64,000 nucleotides of DNA from Lichenicoccus sp965213775. Its GTDB lineage: Bacteria > Pseudomonadota > Alphaproteobacteria > Acetobacterales > Acetobacteraceae. Shown one piece after another: positions 8,462 to 17,687 of the stretch. Within the stretch, counting starts at the first letter, position 1. The number at the start of each line of letters is the position of its first letter. The notes beneath the pieces were generated by a model, which saw only the letters and a list, made by a program, of their open reading frames with translations, ran no database searches and was not told the DNA's origin. The translations under genes and the position numbers were made by a program. The stretch is from NCBI GenBank assembly GCA_965213775.1, contig CBDCAC010000002.1, forward strand, positions 592,519 to 656,518, in the 5' to 3' direction.

Positions 8462-8806
8462 GCCCGGGTGCTTTGCCCCTGGACCCCACCAAGGCGGAAC
8501 CTTTGGAATCCGGTTGTTTGTCTTGCTTTATGGCGGGATTGATGGCTGGCGGCGAGAGGACAGTTGGCTTCGACAATCAAGACCTCGCTTGCGGCTTTTA
8601 CGCTATCGGAGCCTGGAGCTCGCCTATGCTCAAGCGCATCATGGTCGTCGGCTTTGCCGCCTTGGATTTCGGTTCCACCCCAACGTCGCAGGAGCCAAAG
8701 CCACGGCCGAGCACGTCATCCAACGCCTCTTGACCCCCCTTACTCTCATCCGGAGGAGGTTTGGAGCCCAGCGGGTCGAAGGCAGAGCCCAAGCCCTCCT
8801 TCCTTG
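8462..8806. repeat. Degenerate composite palindromic repeat (copy 2)
   Basis: A mutated type 1 module lies at 8462-8511 and a decayed reverse type 2 module at 8752-8806, separated by ~240 bases. A mutated form of the internal motif (GGCTTCGACAATCAAG, normally GGCTTCGCCAAGCAAG) sits near 8566. The right module overlaps the 3' end of the flavoprotein gene, supplying its last ~17 codons. The 310 bases between the two genes hold nothing else. Confidence 0.6.
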
Positions 8807-10050
8807 ATCTTGCCGGCCAGATACTCCGCATCCCGTCCAACTCCGCTCAGCCGGCCGGAGCCCCAGCTGTGCAGCCAAGGCAGGCCGAGGAAGTAGACGC
8901 CCGGCTGCGCCGTCACGCCGCGGTGGTGGACCGGCCGGCCGAAGCTGTCGAACACGTCGAGCTTCACCCAGGCGTAGTTCGGCCGGAAGCCGATGCACCA
9001 GATGATGCTGGTAATGCCGGCCGCCTGCAGCGCCAGCGCCGGCATGCCGGCTTGCGGTCGCCACACCGGCGGAGTGGACGGTTCGTCCGGCACGGCGAGA
9101 CCTTGGGTGCCGATCCAGACGTCGATGCTGTGCTTGACGGCCTCCGCGGCGGCGTCGGCGGCGTCGAGATTGATGGCGAGGTCGTCGTTGAAGCTTGCCT
9201 GGCCGCACGCGATGCCGGCTAGGCTGCCATGCAGCCGCATGCCCTCAACCGCAAAGCGCCGCAGGTCGATGTCGCGGCCGCCATCGCGGCCGGAGACGTA
9301 GTGGCTGGTGGTGGCGCGCACCGCCTCGCCGAGCGGGTGGCGCTCGACGGGCAGGTCGTTGATGCCCATGCGCTCGAGCCACTCGACCACGTCGCGGCCA
9401 CGATAGCGGCGGGCGATGCGGGGCGCCGGGCCGACGCACAGATGCACGCGGCGGTCGGCGAGGTGAAGGTCCTCGGCGATCTGGGCGCCCGACTGGCCGG
9501 TGCCGACGACCATCACGGCGCCGGGGGCGAGGTCGTCGGGGCTCGTGTAGCTGGCCGAGGTGAGCTGGCGGATCGTCGCCGGTAAGGTCGCGGCGGCCTC
9601 CGGCACCGCCGGGTCATGGTAGCCGCCGGTGGCGATCACGACCTGATCGGCATGCCAGCGGCCGGCATTGGTCTGCACGTCGTAGCCGCCAGCCGGTGAG
9701 GGCGCGAGCGACGTGACGCTGACGCCGGCCCGGACCGGCGGGTCGAAGCTGTCGCGGAACGCGCGGAGATAGGCGACGACGCCATGTTTGGGCATGAAGC
9801 CGTCCGGATCGTCGCCGGCATAGGCAAAGCCCGGCAGCCGGCAATGCCAGTTCGGCGTGACCAGGTGAAAGCTGTCCCAGCGCTCGTGCTGCCAGGCGTG
9901 GCCCACGTCATGGCGTTCGAGCAGAACGTGCTCCACGCCGTCGCGCGTGAGAAACCAGCTCATCGCCAGCCCGGCCTGGCCGGCGCCGACGATCAGCACC
10001 GCTACATGCGGCGCGTGGGCGAGGGCGTCGTCGAGCATGGCAGAATTCAT
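8746..10050 (-). CDS. MSMEG_0569-type FAD-dependent oxidoreductase
   Basis: A 434-residue flavoprotein of the CzcO/flavin-monooxygenase-like group. It has an N-terminal FAD dinucleotide fold (LIVGAGQAGLAMSW, Glu ~20 residues later) and a second NAD(P)H fold (VMVVGTGQSGAQIAEDL). The C-terminal signature PGVYFLGLPWLHSWGSGRL resembles the family TIGR04046 named for MSMEG_0569. In other bacteria this gene sits with MSMEG_0568/0570/0572-type genes (radical SAM, nitrilase, GNAT); none are in this window. The final residues (after about position 415) translate the decayed repeat. The substrate is unknown. Confidence 0.8.
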   Translation of the reverse strand: MNSAMLDDALAHAPHVAVLIVGAGQAGLAMSWFLTRDGVEHVLLERHDVGHAWQHERWDSFHLVTPNWHCRLPGFAYAGDDPDGFMPKHGVVAYLRAFRDSFDPPVRAGVSVTSLAPSPAGGYDVQTNAGRWHADQVVIATGGYHDPAVPEAAATLPATIRQLTSASYTSPDDLAPGAVMVVGTGQSGAQIAEDLHLADRRVHLCVGPAPRIARRYRGRDVVEWLERMGINDLPVERHPLGEAVRATTSHYVSGRDGGRDIDLRRFAVEGMRLHGSLAGIACGQASFNDDLAINLDAADAAAEAVKHSIDVWIGTQGLAVPDEPSTPPVWRPQAGMPALALQAAGITSIIWCIGFRPNYAWVKLDVFDSFGRPVHHRGVTAQPGVYFLGLPWLHSWGSGRLSGVGRDAEYLAGKIKEGGLGLCLRPAGLQTSSG

Positions 10051-10074
10051 CGCGCCGGTTCAGGGAGAGGCCGC

Positions 10075-10148
10075 TGGAGCGGGTGAAGGGAATCGAACCC
10101 TCGTATGCAGCTTGGGAAGCTGCCGTTCTACCATTGAACTACACCCGC
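10075..10148 (-). tRNA. tRNA-Gly (anticodon CCC), CCA encoded
   Basis: The reverse complement gives acceptor GCGGGTG/CACCCGC, anticodon stem GCAGC/GCTGC with loop TTCCCAA (anticodon CCC), and T arm GAGGG-TTCGATT-CCCTT, then T and encoded CCA. It is a second glycine isoacceptor, different from the GCC gene at 1705. Confidence 0.97.
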
Positions 10149-10231
10149 CGGGCGGCAGGCAGCATAGGCTGGGGCCGGTTGACGGCGCAATGCGGCTGCT
10201 CCTAGGTTCGGCTCGGCGCCTCGATCGGCGT

Positions 10232-10287
10232 CCCTCGCGATTTGTCCGGCCTGCTTGCGGCGAGGTTAAACAAGCGCGCTAAAGAGG
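10232..10287 (+). promoter_or_regulatory. SAM-II riboswitch upstream of metZ
   Basis: P1 is a perfect six-pair helix, CCTCGC (10233-10238) with GCGAGG (10260-10265), enclosing the conserved GATTTG loop. The pseudoknot helix is GCTTG (10253-10257) with CAAGC (10271-10275), preceded by GGTTAAA and followed by the conserved GCTAAAGAGG. This is the compact alphaproteobacterial metA-motif SAM-II class, which binds S-adenosylmethionine and masks ribosome access. It ends 84 bases before the metZ ATG. The class call rests on sequence pattern and pairing. Confidence 0.88.
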
Positions 10288-10370
10288 CCCGAGGCCAGGC
10301 GCGCTCGCCGACAGGCGGCGGTTGGGTCGTCGGCACTTGCAGGGGCCGGGCTTCGTTCAACGAGGCCAGC

Positions 10371-11552
10371 ATGACCGAATCCATCGCTTATCGAACCGCG
10401 ACCCGCCTGGTTCACGCCGGTGTCGAGCGCACGCCCTATGGCGAGACCACCGAGGCGCTCTTCCTCACCTCCGGCTTCGTCTACGACGACGCCGAGCAGG
10501 CGGCCGGAACCTTCGAGGGCACCGTCGAGCACTACCAGTACTCACGCTTCGCCAACCCGACGGTGGCGATGCTGGAACGGCGGCTGTGCGAGATCGAGGG
10601 CGCCGAGGCGTGCCGCGCCACCGCGACCGGCATGGCGGCGATCAACGCGGCGATGCTGAGCCACCTCAAAGCCGGTGACCGGGTGGTCGCCTCGCGGGCA
10701 CTGTTCGGCTCATGCCACTGGATCGTCTCGACGCTGCTGCCGCGCTTTGCCATCGACGGCGTGTTTGTCGATGCCTGGGACCTTGACGGCTGGCGCTCGG
10801 CACTCGCCGAGCCGACCGCGCTGGTGCTGCTGGAGACGCCCTCCAATCCGATGCTGGAGGTGCTCGACCTTCCCGCCATCGCCGAGCTCGCGCATGCCGC
10901 CGGCGCGCTGGTCGTGCTCGACAACGTGTTCGCAACGCCTCTGCTGCAGCGCGGCCTCGAGCTCGGCGCCGACGTGATCGTCTACTCCTGCACCAAGCAC
11001 ATTGACGGCCAGGGGCGGGTGCTCGGCGGCGCCGTGCTCGGAGCCAAGGCCTGGATCGAGACGACGCTGCAGCCGTTCTTCCGCAACACCGGGCCGGCGA
11101 TGTCGCCCTTCAACGCCTGGCTGCTACTCAAGGGCATGGAGACGCTGCAGCTGCGGGTCGAGGCGAGCTGCGTGCGCGCCGCGAGGCTGGCCGACTTCCT
11201 GGCCGCCGCGCCCGCCGTGCGGCGTGTGTGGTATCCAGGCCGCGAAGACCATCCGCAGCACGCGTTGGCAGCGGCGCAGATGAGCGCGGGCGGCACGCTG
11301 GTCAGCTTCGAGGTGGCCGACCGCGCGGCCGCGTTCCGGATGATGAACGGCTTTCGGCTCATCGCCATCAGCAACAATCTCGGCGACAGCCGCAGCATGG
11401 TGACGCATCCGGCGACGACCACGCATATGCGTATCGGCGCCGAGGAGCGCGCCCGGCTCGGCATCAGCGACGGCGTGATCCGGCTGTCGGTCGGGCTTGA
11501 GGACGTGGCCGACCTGGAGGATGACCTGCAACGCGGGTTGTCTTGCGTCTGA
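10371..11552 (+). CDS. metZ: O-succinylhomoserine sulfhydrylase
   Basis: A 393-residue PLP enzyme of the Cys/Met metabolism family that makes homocysteine directly from O-succinylhomoserine and sulfide. Motifs: QYSRFANPTVAMLERRLC, the PLP Lys209 in VIVYSCTKHIDGQGR, and SMVTHPATTTH near the C-terminus. The start at MTESIAYR is favoured over the upstream in-frame region, which is occupied by the SAM-II riboswitch. Control by SAM fits methionine synthesis. apaG follows 58 bases downstream. Confidence 0.94.
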   Translation: MTESIAYRTATRLVHAGVERTPYGETTEALFLTSGFVYDDAEQAAGTFEGTVEHYQYSRFANPTVAMLERRLCEIEGAEACRATATGMAAINAAMLSHLKAGDRVVASRALFGSCHWIVSTLLPRFAIDGVFVDAWDLDGWRSALAEPTALVLLETPSNPMLEVLDLPAIAELAHAAGALVVLDNVFATPLLQRGLELGADVIVYSCTKHIDGQGRVLGGAVLGAKAWIETTLQPFFRNTGPAMSPFNAWLLLKGMETLQLRVEASCVRAARLADFLAAAPAVRRVWYPGREDHPQHALAAAQMSAGGTLVSFEVADRAAAFRMMNGFRLIAISNNLGDSRSMVTHPATTTHMRIGAEERARLGISDGVIRLSVGLEDVADLEDDLQRGLSCV

Positions 11553-11609
11553 ACGCACGACCCGGAGCCGAGACTGGCTTTGGCCGGGCCTGACCGGTAG
11601 AGTGCTGCC

Positions 11610-12044
11610 ATGGCGCGCGAGCAGGGTGACGATCCGGACGATGCCCGCGACTATGCTCGGACCACGCGCGGCATACGTGTGAGCGTAAAGCCGGTTTTCC
11701 TCGACGAACAATCGCAGCCCGACGAAAACCAGTATGTCTGGGCATACCGGGTGCGCATCGAGAACCGCGGCCCCGAGCCGGTGCAATTGCTCCGGCGGAG
11801 CTGGCGCATCACCGACGCGCGCGGCCGCCTCGTGAAGGTCGACGGCGAGGGCGTGGTCGGTGAGCAGCCGTCGCTCGATCCCGGCGAAGCTTTTGAATAC
11901 ACCTCCGGCACGCCGCTGGAGACGCCGAGCGGGTTCATGACGGGCGCCTACCACATGGTCGCAAGCCGGTCAGGCGAGCGCTTCGATGTGGAAATACCGC
12001 CGTTCAGCCTCGACAGTCCGCATCAGGGCGGCCAAGTGCACTAA
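11610..12044 (+). CDS. apaG: ApaG domain protein
   Basis: A 144-residue ApaG beta-sandwich protein: VKPVFLDEQSQPDENQYVWAY, VQLLRRSWRITDARG, GVVGEQPSLDPGEAFEYTSG, then TPSGFMTGAYHM. Bacterial ApaG has been tied to Co/Mg resistance and Ap4A metabolism, but the mechanism is unclear. The metZ-apaG neighbourhood is common in alphaproteobacteria. Length and motifs are complete. Confidence 0.92.
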   Translation: MAREQGDDPDDARDYARTTRGIRVSVKPVFLDEQSQPDENQYVWAYRVRIENRGPEPVQLLRRSWRITDARGRLVKVDGEGVVGEQPSLDPGEAFEYTSGTPLETPSGFMTGAYHMVASRSGERFDVEIPPFSLDSPHQGGQVH

Positions 12045-12045
12045 A

Positions 12046-12128
12046 AGCGACTGGGTCTGCCGCTTTTCCGGCCTCGTCGTGCGAAGCACGTCTTCGCGTG
12101 ACGGGTCCAGGGCAGAGCCCTGCGGCGT
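12046..12128. repeat. Palindromic repeat, type 2 with inserted segment (copy 3)
   Basis: A decayed reverse type 2 module begins right after the apaG stop. Between its two hairpins it carries a GTGCGAAGCACG...GCGTGACGG insertion, also seen in the copies near 28690 and 39692. It lies between convergent apaG and the membrane-protein gene. Confidence 0.6.
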
Positions 12129-12138
12129 GCTTGAGCAT

Positions 12139-13530
12139 CTAATTACCGCCAGTCGGGTCGCCAGGCAGAAAGACGTGCCAACCGGCAGGCCAACTTTCGA
12201 CGAGATGCCGAGGATCCTGCTGGTGCAGCGCGAGTTCGTCGCGCCAGGCGGGGCCGGTCGCGTAGAGCGGGTCGGCAGCCGCATAATAGCGTAGGCCGAC
12301 CACAAGCAGCCAGATCGTGGCGAGACCGGCGGCCCAGCGTGTCGGCGGCGGCCGGCTGGCGGCGCAGGCGAGCACGGTGAGGCTGAGCAGAGCTTGCGGC
12401 GCGTAACAGTAGCGGCCGGCGAAGCCAAGATGGAACAGAGCCACAAAGGGGCCAAGGGCGCCGGCGTACGACACGGCGATAGCGACCGCGGCGGCATTGA
12501 ACAGCCAGAACGAGGCGTCGCGCGGATTTGTGGCCAGGAGGGTTTCCGCGGCAACCGCCAGGCACAGGCAGGCGGCGGCAGGCCAGAGTAGCGGGCGACC
12601 GGCGGCGGCATGCGCCTCGATCAACCGGGTAAGCGAAGCACCGTGATGCGGACCCAGGAACGGTAAGATCAGGTGCTTGTCGAAGGCGAGGTCGAGGAAC
12701 AGCACCGGGTGTATGGCGTAGTGCCGGCCGGGATCGTGCGAGTAGAAAACGCCGAGCTGGACCGCCACTGCAATGCCAAGCACCAGCGCCTGGACGGCGC
12801 GTGGCCGCGAGCGCTCCAGGGCCGCGCGAAGAATGAAGAGCGGCAGCAGCAGCCAGGATCCAGGTCCGCTGAGTGCTGCCAGCGCCAGCAGCGTCAGCCG
12901 CAATGACGCGATCGGCGCAGCAGCTCGGTCCTCCAGCGCCAGCACCAGGGCTGCGCAGAGCGACAGATGCACCTGACTGCCGATCGAGGACAGCCACACC
13001 TCGTCGCTGATTGGCGGCACCAGGACGAGGAGCAAGGCCGCGATCAGGATGTGCGGCCGGTTCAACCAAGGCAGGCGGCTGGTGATCAGCAGCACGGCCG
13101 GACAAAGTTGGACGGCGAGGGCGAGCAGGCTGGTCGCGTACGGTGCGGCGGCGAGCGGCACGACGCGCCAGGCGAGCAGGCCGCCGACATTGGCGGTGAG
13201 GTTGAGATAACCGCCATAGGGGTGCAGCAAAGCGTGGGGCCAGGGCAGCGACCAAGCGTAGACGAAAAACCGGTTGCCCTCCTCGGCCCAGAAGCGGCCG
13301 CGGCTCAGGATCGCGGGCAGCTTGACTGCGACCAGCAAGCCGTAAACGAGCAAGAGGACGACGCGCCAGCGCGCTGTCAGGGTAAGCCGGGATTGGGCGG
13401 GAGAGGACAAGAGCGCCGACCTCTGACAGAGCGGCCACAGCATCGTGCGGTTTAGGAGTCGGGACCAGGCCGGCCAGGGGCGGGCAGGCCGCCCGTCGGG
13501 AGAGTCGAGGCGCGTCGCACGCCTTGTCAT
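12139..13530 (-). CDS. Polytopic membrane protein, possible GT-C type transferase
   Basis: A 463-residue protein with about ten hydrophobic segments. The first follows a basic N-terminus (WRVVLLLVYGLLVAVKLPAI), and the first extracytoplasmic loop carries RFWAEEGNRFF. An acidic pair in the first loop after TM1 is typical of lipid-linked-sugar glycosyltransferases (GT-C/DUF2029-like), which suggests but does not prove a sugar transferase role. The start MTRRATRLDS is chosen because the longer frame runs into the divergent TonB receptor gene; starts are 46 bases apart. It is not obviously in an operon. Confidence 0.6.
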   Translation of the reverse strand: MTRRATRLDSPDGRPARPWPAWSRLLNRTMLWPLCQRSALLSSPAQSRLTLTARWRVVLLLVYGLLVAVKLPAILSRGRFWAEEGNRFFVYAWSLPWPHALLHPYGGYLNLTANVGGLLAWRVVPLAAAPYATSLLALAVQLCPAVLLITSRLPWLNRPHILIAALLLVLVPPISDEVWLSSIGSQVHLSLCAALVLALEDRAAAPIASLRLTLLALAALSGPGSWLLLPLFILRAALERSRPRAVQALVLGIAVAVQLGVFYSHDPGRHYAIHPVLFLDLAFDKHLILPFLGPHHGASLTRLIEAHAAAGRPLLWPAAACLCLAVAAETLLATNPRDASFWLFNAAAVAIAVSYAGALGPFVALFHLGFAGRYCYAPQALLSLTVLACAASRPPPTRWAAGLATIWLLVVGLRYYAAADPLYATGPAWRDELALHQQDPRHLVESWPAGWHVFLPGDPTGGN

Positions 13531-13575
13531 CGCGATGTCACCCCATCGAGGTCGCAAGCTCGATAACCAGCCGCC

Positions 13576-15702
13576 ATGCCGCGCCAACTCGCCATGCCGC
13601 TGCTGCTCTTCGCCACGGCGATGGCGCCGGCCGACGCGCCCATCGCCATCGCTCCGGTGCAGGCTGGCGAGGCAAGCCCGGCCGCCGACGCGCCGAGCGC
13701 ACAGCCGCTGAACGCTGCTCAGCCGACATCCGTCGTCGACCGCGCCGCCCTCGACCAGTTCGTCGCACCAACCGGCAATTACGACGACGCGATCCGCCTG
13801 ACGCCGTCGGTGGTCGATGTCGCGCCGAACGGCCCCGGGCTGGGCGAGGCGCAAACGCTGACCATCCGCGGCTTCGCCGATGGCCAATACAATGTCGCCT
13901 TCGACGGTATTCCATTTGCCGACAGCGACGACTTCACCCATCACAGCTCCGCCTACTTCGTCGCCCGCGACCTGAGCGGCGTCAGCGTCGATCGCGGGCC
14001 GGGCGACGCGACGACGCTGGGCGATGCGACCTTCGGCGGCACGGTGGCGCTGCGCTCGATCGGCTCGCGCGCCGCCGGTGGCGTCTCGCCTGCCGTCTCG
14101 CTAGGCTCCTTCAATACGGGGCTCGGCGGTTTGCTGCTCGATAGCGGCCGCGGCGGGCTGCCGGGGCGCGCCTCGGCGCTGCTCGACGTGACCGGCGTGC
14201 AGAGCGACGGCGCGCTCGACCACGCTGCGCAGCGTCGCGCCAACCTGTTTGCCAAGGCCGTCGTGCCGCTCGGCGATAACGCCCGACTGACGGTGGTCTC
14301 CAATGCTGCCAGCACCGTGCAAGGCGAGCCGCTCGGCGCGACGCGCGCCGAGATCGCCGCCGATGGCCCAAGCGTCGCCCTCGACGACGACCCGCGCTCG
14401 CAGGCCTTTGAAGGCTATAACAGCTCCACCTACCATACCGACTTTTCGTATGCCGACCTCACGCTCACGCCGGCGGACGGCATGACGCTGTCGAACAAGC
14501 TCTACAGCTACGGCCTTTATCGACGCATCGAACAGGGGCTCGATCCGAACGGCGAGACGCCGAACGGCACCGCGCTTGCGCCCGGCGACGTGCCCGGCCA
14601 ATCGGGACGCAACGGGCTGCGCGCCTGGGGCGACATGCTGCGCGCGACGCACCCGCTGCCCGATGGCCTCACGGTCGAGGCGGGTGCCTGGGTTGAGCGA
14701 CAGACCAATTCGCGTTTTCTGCTGCAGACCGATCGCACGCTGGGCGACGGGCTCGACCCGGTGCTTACGCCCGTGGCCGGCGTGCCGTCTTCGACGTCGA
14801 TCGATCGGCTGCAGCGCGAGACGCTGGTCACCGCTCAGCCCTACGCGCAACTCGACTGGCAGGCGCTGCCGGCGCTGCGTCTGACCGGCGGGGTCAAAGG
14901 GGCGCTGTTCGACCGGTCTGTCGATGCTACGGTGATGGAGGGCACGCGTTTGAGTGCCAAATTCGAGCGCGATTTCGCCGCCGCGCTGCCCTCGGCCACC
15001 GCGCAGCTGAGCCTCGCGCCTGGCTGGAGGCTGTATGGACAGGCGGCGGAGGGCTTCCTCGCGCCGGCGCTGCAGCTGTTCGACGTGACCGATCCGGCCG
15101 GTGCAGCGGTGCAGCCGGAGCGAACGTGGAATTTCCAGCTCGGCACCAGCTGGCGCTCGCCGGGACTGGCGGCCGCGGTGGACGGCTACGACATCGTCGT
15201 CAACAACGCCATCGGCACCCGCACCGTAGGCGGGCAGAGCGTCGATTTTGACGAGGGCGGCGTCGTTTATCGTGGCCTTGAGGCGGAGGCGACGCAGGCG
15301 CTCAGGCTCGGCGTCGCGCTCTACGGCAGCGGTTCGCTGAACCAGTCACGGCAATCGCGCGGCAACGGCGCGCCGGGCGGATCAGCCCCGGCGACGCCGC
15401 AGGCGACGCTGTCCTCCGGCCTGCTCTACGATCGCAACGCAATCACTGCCTCAATGATCGATCGTTGGGTCGGCGGCTCCTACGGCGATGTCGGGCGAAC
15501 GCAATGGATTGCGCCATTCAACCAGCTCGACCTGTCGATCGGCATGGTCATCAAGCGCATGACCCTGCGGGCGCAGCTGTTCAACCTGCTGGACAGCCGC
15601 AAGGTCGATGGCCTGGCAGGATACACGGTGGCGGCGGGGACGCCGCTGTTCTGGACGCAGGCGGGGCGGTCGGTGTTCTTCAGCGCAACGGCTTGGTTTT
15701 AA
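13576..15702 (+). CDS. TonB-dependent outer-membrane receptor
   Basis: A 708-residue receptor with a short signal-like N-terminus, a plug domain (~residues 50-170: TPSVVDVAPNGPGLGEAQTL, TIRGFADGQYNVAFDGIPF, VDRGPGDATTLGDATFGGTV) and a beta-barrel ending in the terminal aromatic ATAWF needed for assembly. Conserved receptor motifs PERTWNFQLGTSW and LFNLLDSRKVDG are present. Substrate is unknown; there is no FecR/FecI pair, cobalamin riboswitch or Fur box that I can identify nearby. The transport partner (TonB-ExbBD) is outside the window. It ends at a composite repeat. Confidence 0.88.
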   Translation: MPRQLAMPLLLFATAMAPADAPIAIAPVQAGEASPAADAPSAQPLNAAQPTSVVDRAALDQFVAPTGNYDDAIRLTPSVVDVAPNGPGLGEAQTLTIRGFADGQYNVAFDGIPFADSDDFTHHSSAYFVARDLSGVSVDRGPGDATTLGDATFGGTVALRSIGSRAAGGVSPAVSLGSFNTGLGGLLLDSGRGGLPGRASALLDVTGVQSDGALDHAAQRRANLFAKAVVPLGDNARLTVVSNAASTVQGEPLGATRAEIAADGPSVALDDDPRSQAFEGYNSSTYHTDFSYADLTLTPADGMTLSNKLYSYGLYRRIEQGLDPNGETPNGTALAPGDVPGQSGRNGLRAWGDMLRATHPLPDGLTVEAGAWVERQTNSRFLLQTDRTLGDGLDPVLTPVAGVPSSTSIDRLQRETLVTAQPYAQLDWQALPALRLTGGVKGALFDRSVDATVMEGTRLSAKFERDFAAALPSATAQLSLAPGWRLYGQAAEGFLAPALQLFDVTDPAGAAVQPERTWNFQLGTSWRSPGLAAAVDGYDIVVNNAIGTRTVGGQSVDFDEGGVVYRGLEAEATQALRLGVALYGSGSLNQSRQSRGNGAPGGSAPATPQATLSSGLLYDRNAITASMIDRWVGGSYGDVGRTQWIAPFNQLDLSIGMVIKRMTLRAQLFNLLDSRKVDGLAGYTVAAGTPLFWTQAGRSVFFSATAWF

Positions 15703-15916
15703 GGAAAGGCCAGGGGCTTTGCCCCTGGACCCCATTAAAGGCGAAGCCTTTAAAATCCATCTTTTTGCATGCTTACGGCAGCGAATCAGCGCGCGGTGAG
15801 AGCATGTTTGAACGGCTTCGCCAAGCAAGACAGCCGGCGTCCAGTCTACAAACGGAAGGGGTCTGGGGCCTCGGGCCCCAGCGAGGTCCAGGAGCAGAGC
15901 TCCTGGCCTTCCGTTA
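15703..15916. repeat. Composite palindromic repeat, canonical facing pair (copy 4)
   Basis: Type 1 forward at 15703-15760 (CCAGGGGC/GCCCCTGG hairpin then TTAAAGGC/GCCTTTAA hairpin) and type 2 reverse at 15853-15916. The ~92-base spacer includes the conserved motif GGCTTCGCCAAGCAAG near 15814. It fills the space between the convergent TonB receptor and glycosyltransferase genes and overlaps the latter's stop codon. Confidence 0.9.
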
Positions 15917-17686
15917 AACGAGCTCCGCGACCAGCGGCACATTGCAGCTGGGCAGCCCGACATGCTCTATCGCGGCCGGGCTGATGCCGCCGCGTCGGAG
16001 CAGGTCGAGTGCGACCTCGCGGCAGGCATCGGCACAAAAGCCCTCGCCATCCGAGGCGGCGCCGAGGCATTGAGCGAGGCGCTCGCGCCAGTCGTCATGA
16101 CGCGGGTCAATGCGCACGAGCCAGCCTGGTGGCTTGGTGCGCGCGGCCTTGTCCCATTGCTCGGCGAGCCAGCGGGCATGCGCCTCATACTCGGTAATGA
16201 AGCGGCGGAAGCACAGGGCGGCGACGGGCGGCGGGACGGCGCGCAGGCGCTCGATGTCCAGGCCCTCGCTGAGCGTCAGCGCGGCGCCGAGCAGGGTTTC
16301 GCAGAATGCGACCAGCGGGTCGCCGTCGACGATGACGACGCGCACGTGCGGCCGGTCCAGCGCCAGCTCGGCGATGTGCCAGCCTTGGCCGCGGCGGAGC
16401 AGGAAGCCGCTCAGCCGGGTCTTCTCGGCGCCCACGAGGTCGGCGACGAAGACGGGGGCCGAGAGGTCGCGCAGCTTCACGTCGGTCGCGTCGTAGCCGG
16501 CGAAGCTTGGGGCGTTGCGGGCGAACTCGATGCGGGCGGGATGAAACACCTGGCCGTGGCAGAGCAGGCCGGGGGCGCGCGCGAGGGCCGTGTAGACGGC
16601 GGCGAGCTCGACTGTCGAGGCGCCGAGCACGGCGAAGAACGGCTTCGTCACCCGCTTGTGGTCCTCATACCAGCGGCCTTGCGAGCGGCCGGCGACGGGA
16701 CGTCCGGGCGGCCCGTCGCGATGGGCGAGCCGCCAGTCTTCGTATTCGCTCGACAGCAGGCCGACCTGCAGGTCGGAGAATGGCGCCAGCTGCACCTCGC
16801 CGGACCAGGTACGATCGAGCCGGTCGCGCAGCTTGCCGCAATGGGTGGAGATCTTGCGGGCGAAGAAGAAATTCTGCCGCAGCAGGTAATCGTAGTGGTC
16901 GGCGTGGTAGACGACTGGATAGCCGTAGTCGGAGAATTGGTAGAGTGTGAGCGGACAATTGGTGATCCGCTCGGGTTGTGCAACGTGCCGCACCATGGTC
17001 TGGAAGAACAGCTCGTCCGGCACCAGCGTGTTTTGAAAGAAGCGCTCGACGTCAGGCGCGCGGGCAAGCTGCATGATCTCCTGCAGCGTCGACCAGGTCA
17101 GCACCCACCATTGCGAGCCCATGTAGGGCGTGAGCCCGCGCACGAACGGGCGCGTGAGGCCGAGCCAACGCTGCAGCTTGTAGCTGATCTCGGTGCGGCG
17201 CTTCTGGTCGCGCCAGTTGAACCACCAGCGATACAGATAGCGTTCGCGCTGCGGCCCGGTCTTGACCCAGGGCTCGCTGTCGGCGGCCGCCGTCTCGATG
17301 AATTCGTCGCCGCGGTTGCGCTCCAGGAAGTCGAGCAGCTGGGCGCTCGGCCGGATCGGATAGTCCATGCCGCTGAGATGATAGACGTAGTCCGGGTTCC
17401 AGCCGCTGGCGGCGATCTCGTCAAGGCAGTTGAGCGTGCCGCGCACGACCGACCACTCGCCCCAATGCACCGACAGCCGCCGAGCGAAACGAACCCGCTC
17501 GTTGCCGGCGAAGCGGCGATACAGCGCCCGAAATCCGTCGTCGCAGGATTTGAGGTCGTAATGAACGGCCACTGCGTGGCCCTGGCCGACCAGCGTCGCT
17601 ATCAGCCGCTCCACGTCCGCCGGGCGGCCATGCGCGAGCAGCGCAAACGCGAGCTTGATGCGTGGCGGCGAGATCGCGTCGAACAC
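15914..17686 (-). CDS. GT14-like (core-2/I-branching) glycosyltransferase with C-terminal extension
   Basis: 590 residues. The N-terminal ~300 residues resemble beta-1,6-N-acetylglucosaminyl/peptide xylosyltransferases of family GT14: IKLAFALLAHGRPADVERL, VHYDLKSCDD, SVHWGEWSVVRGTLNCL, YVYHLSGMDYPIR, SQWWVLTW and VPDELFFQT. The rest (~residues 330-590) is an extra domain often seen in bacterial members, function unknown. A GTG start at 17686 is chosen: it lies one base after the kpsE-type stop, whereas the ATG at 17740 would overlap that gene by 53 bases. It is the last gene of the five-gene minus-strand polysaccharide operon and probably adds or branches a sugar. Confidence 0.8.
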   Translation of the reverse strand: MFDAISPPRIKLAFALLAHGRPADVERLIATLVGQGHAVAVHYDLKSCDDGFRALYRRFAGNERVRFARRLSVHWGEWSVVRGTLNCLDEIAASGWNPDYVYHLSGMDYPIRPSAQLLDFLERNRGDEFIETAAADSEPWVKTGPQRERYLYRWWFNWRDQKRRTEISYKLQRWLGLTRPFVRGLTPYMGSQWWVLTWSTLQEIMQLARAPDVERFFQNTLVPDELFFQTMVRHVAQPERITNCPLTLYQFSDYGYPVVYHADHYDYLLRQNFFFARKISTHCGKLRDRLDRTWSGEVQLAPFSDLQVGLLSSEYEDWRLAHRDGPPGRPVAGRSQGRWYEDHKRVTKPFFAVLGASTVELAAVYTALARAPGLLCHGQVFHPARIEFARNAPSFAGYDATDVKLRDLSAPVFVADLVGAEKTRLSGFLLRRGQGWHIAELALDRPHVRVVIVDGDPLVAFCETLLGAALTLSEGLDIERLRAVPPPVAALCFRRFITEYEAHARWLAEQWDKAARTKPPGWLVRIDPRHDDWRERLAQCLGAASDGEGFCADACREVALDLLRRGGISPAAIEHVGLPSCNVPLVAELV

Positions 17687-17687
17687 G

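Noticed and set aside
7644..8576. Longer N-termini for xthA, the 38.3 kb phosphorylase-like gene, ftsX and others
   Set aside because: The extra residues (KGSALVGSRGKAPG type) are translations of the palindromic repeat modules, not protein.
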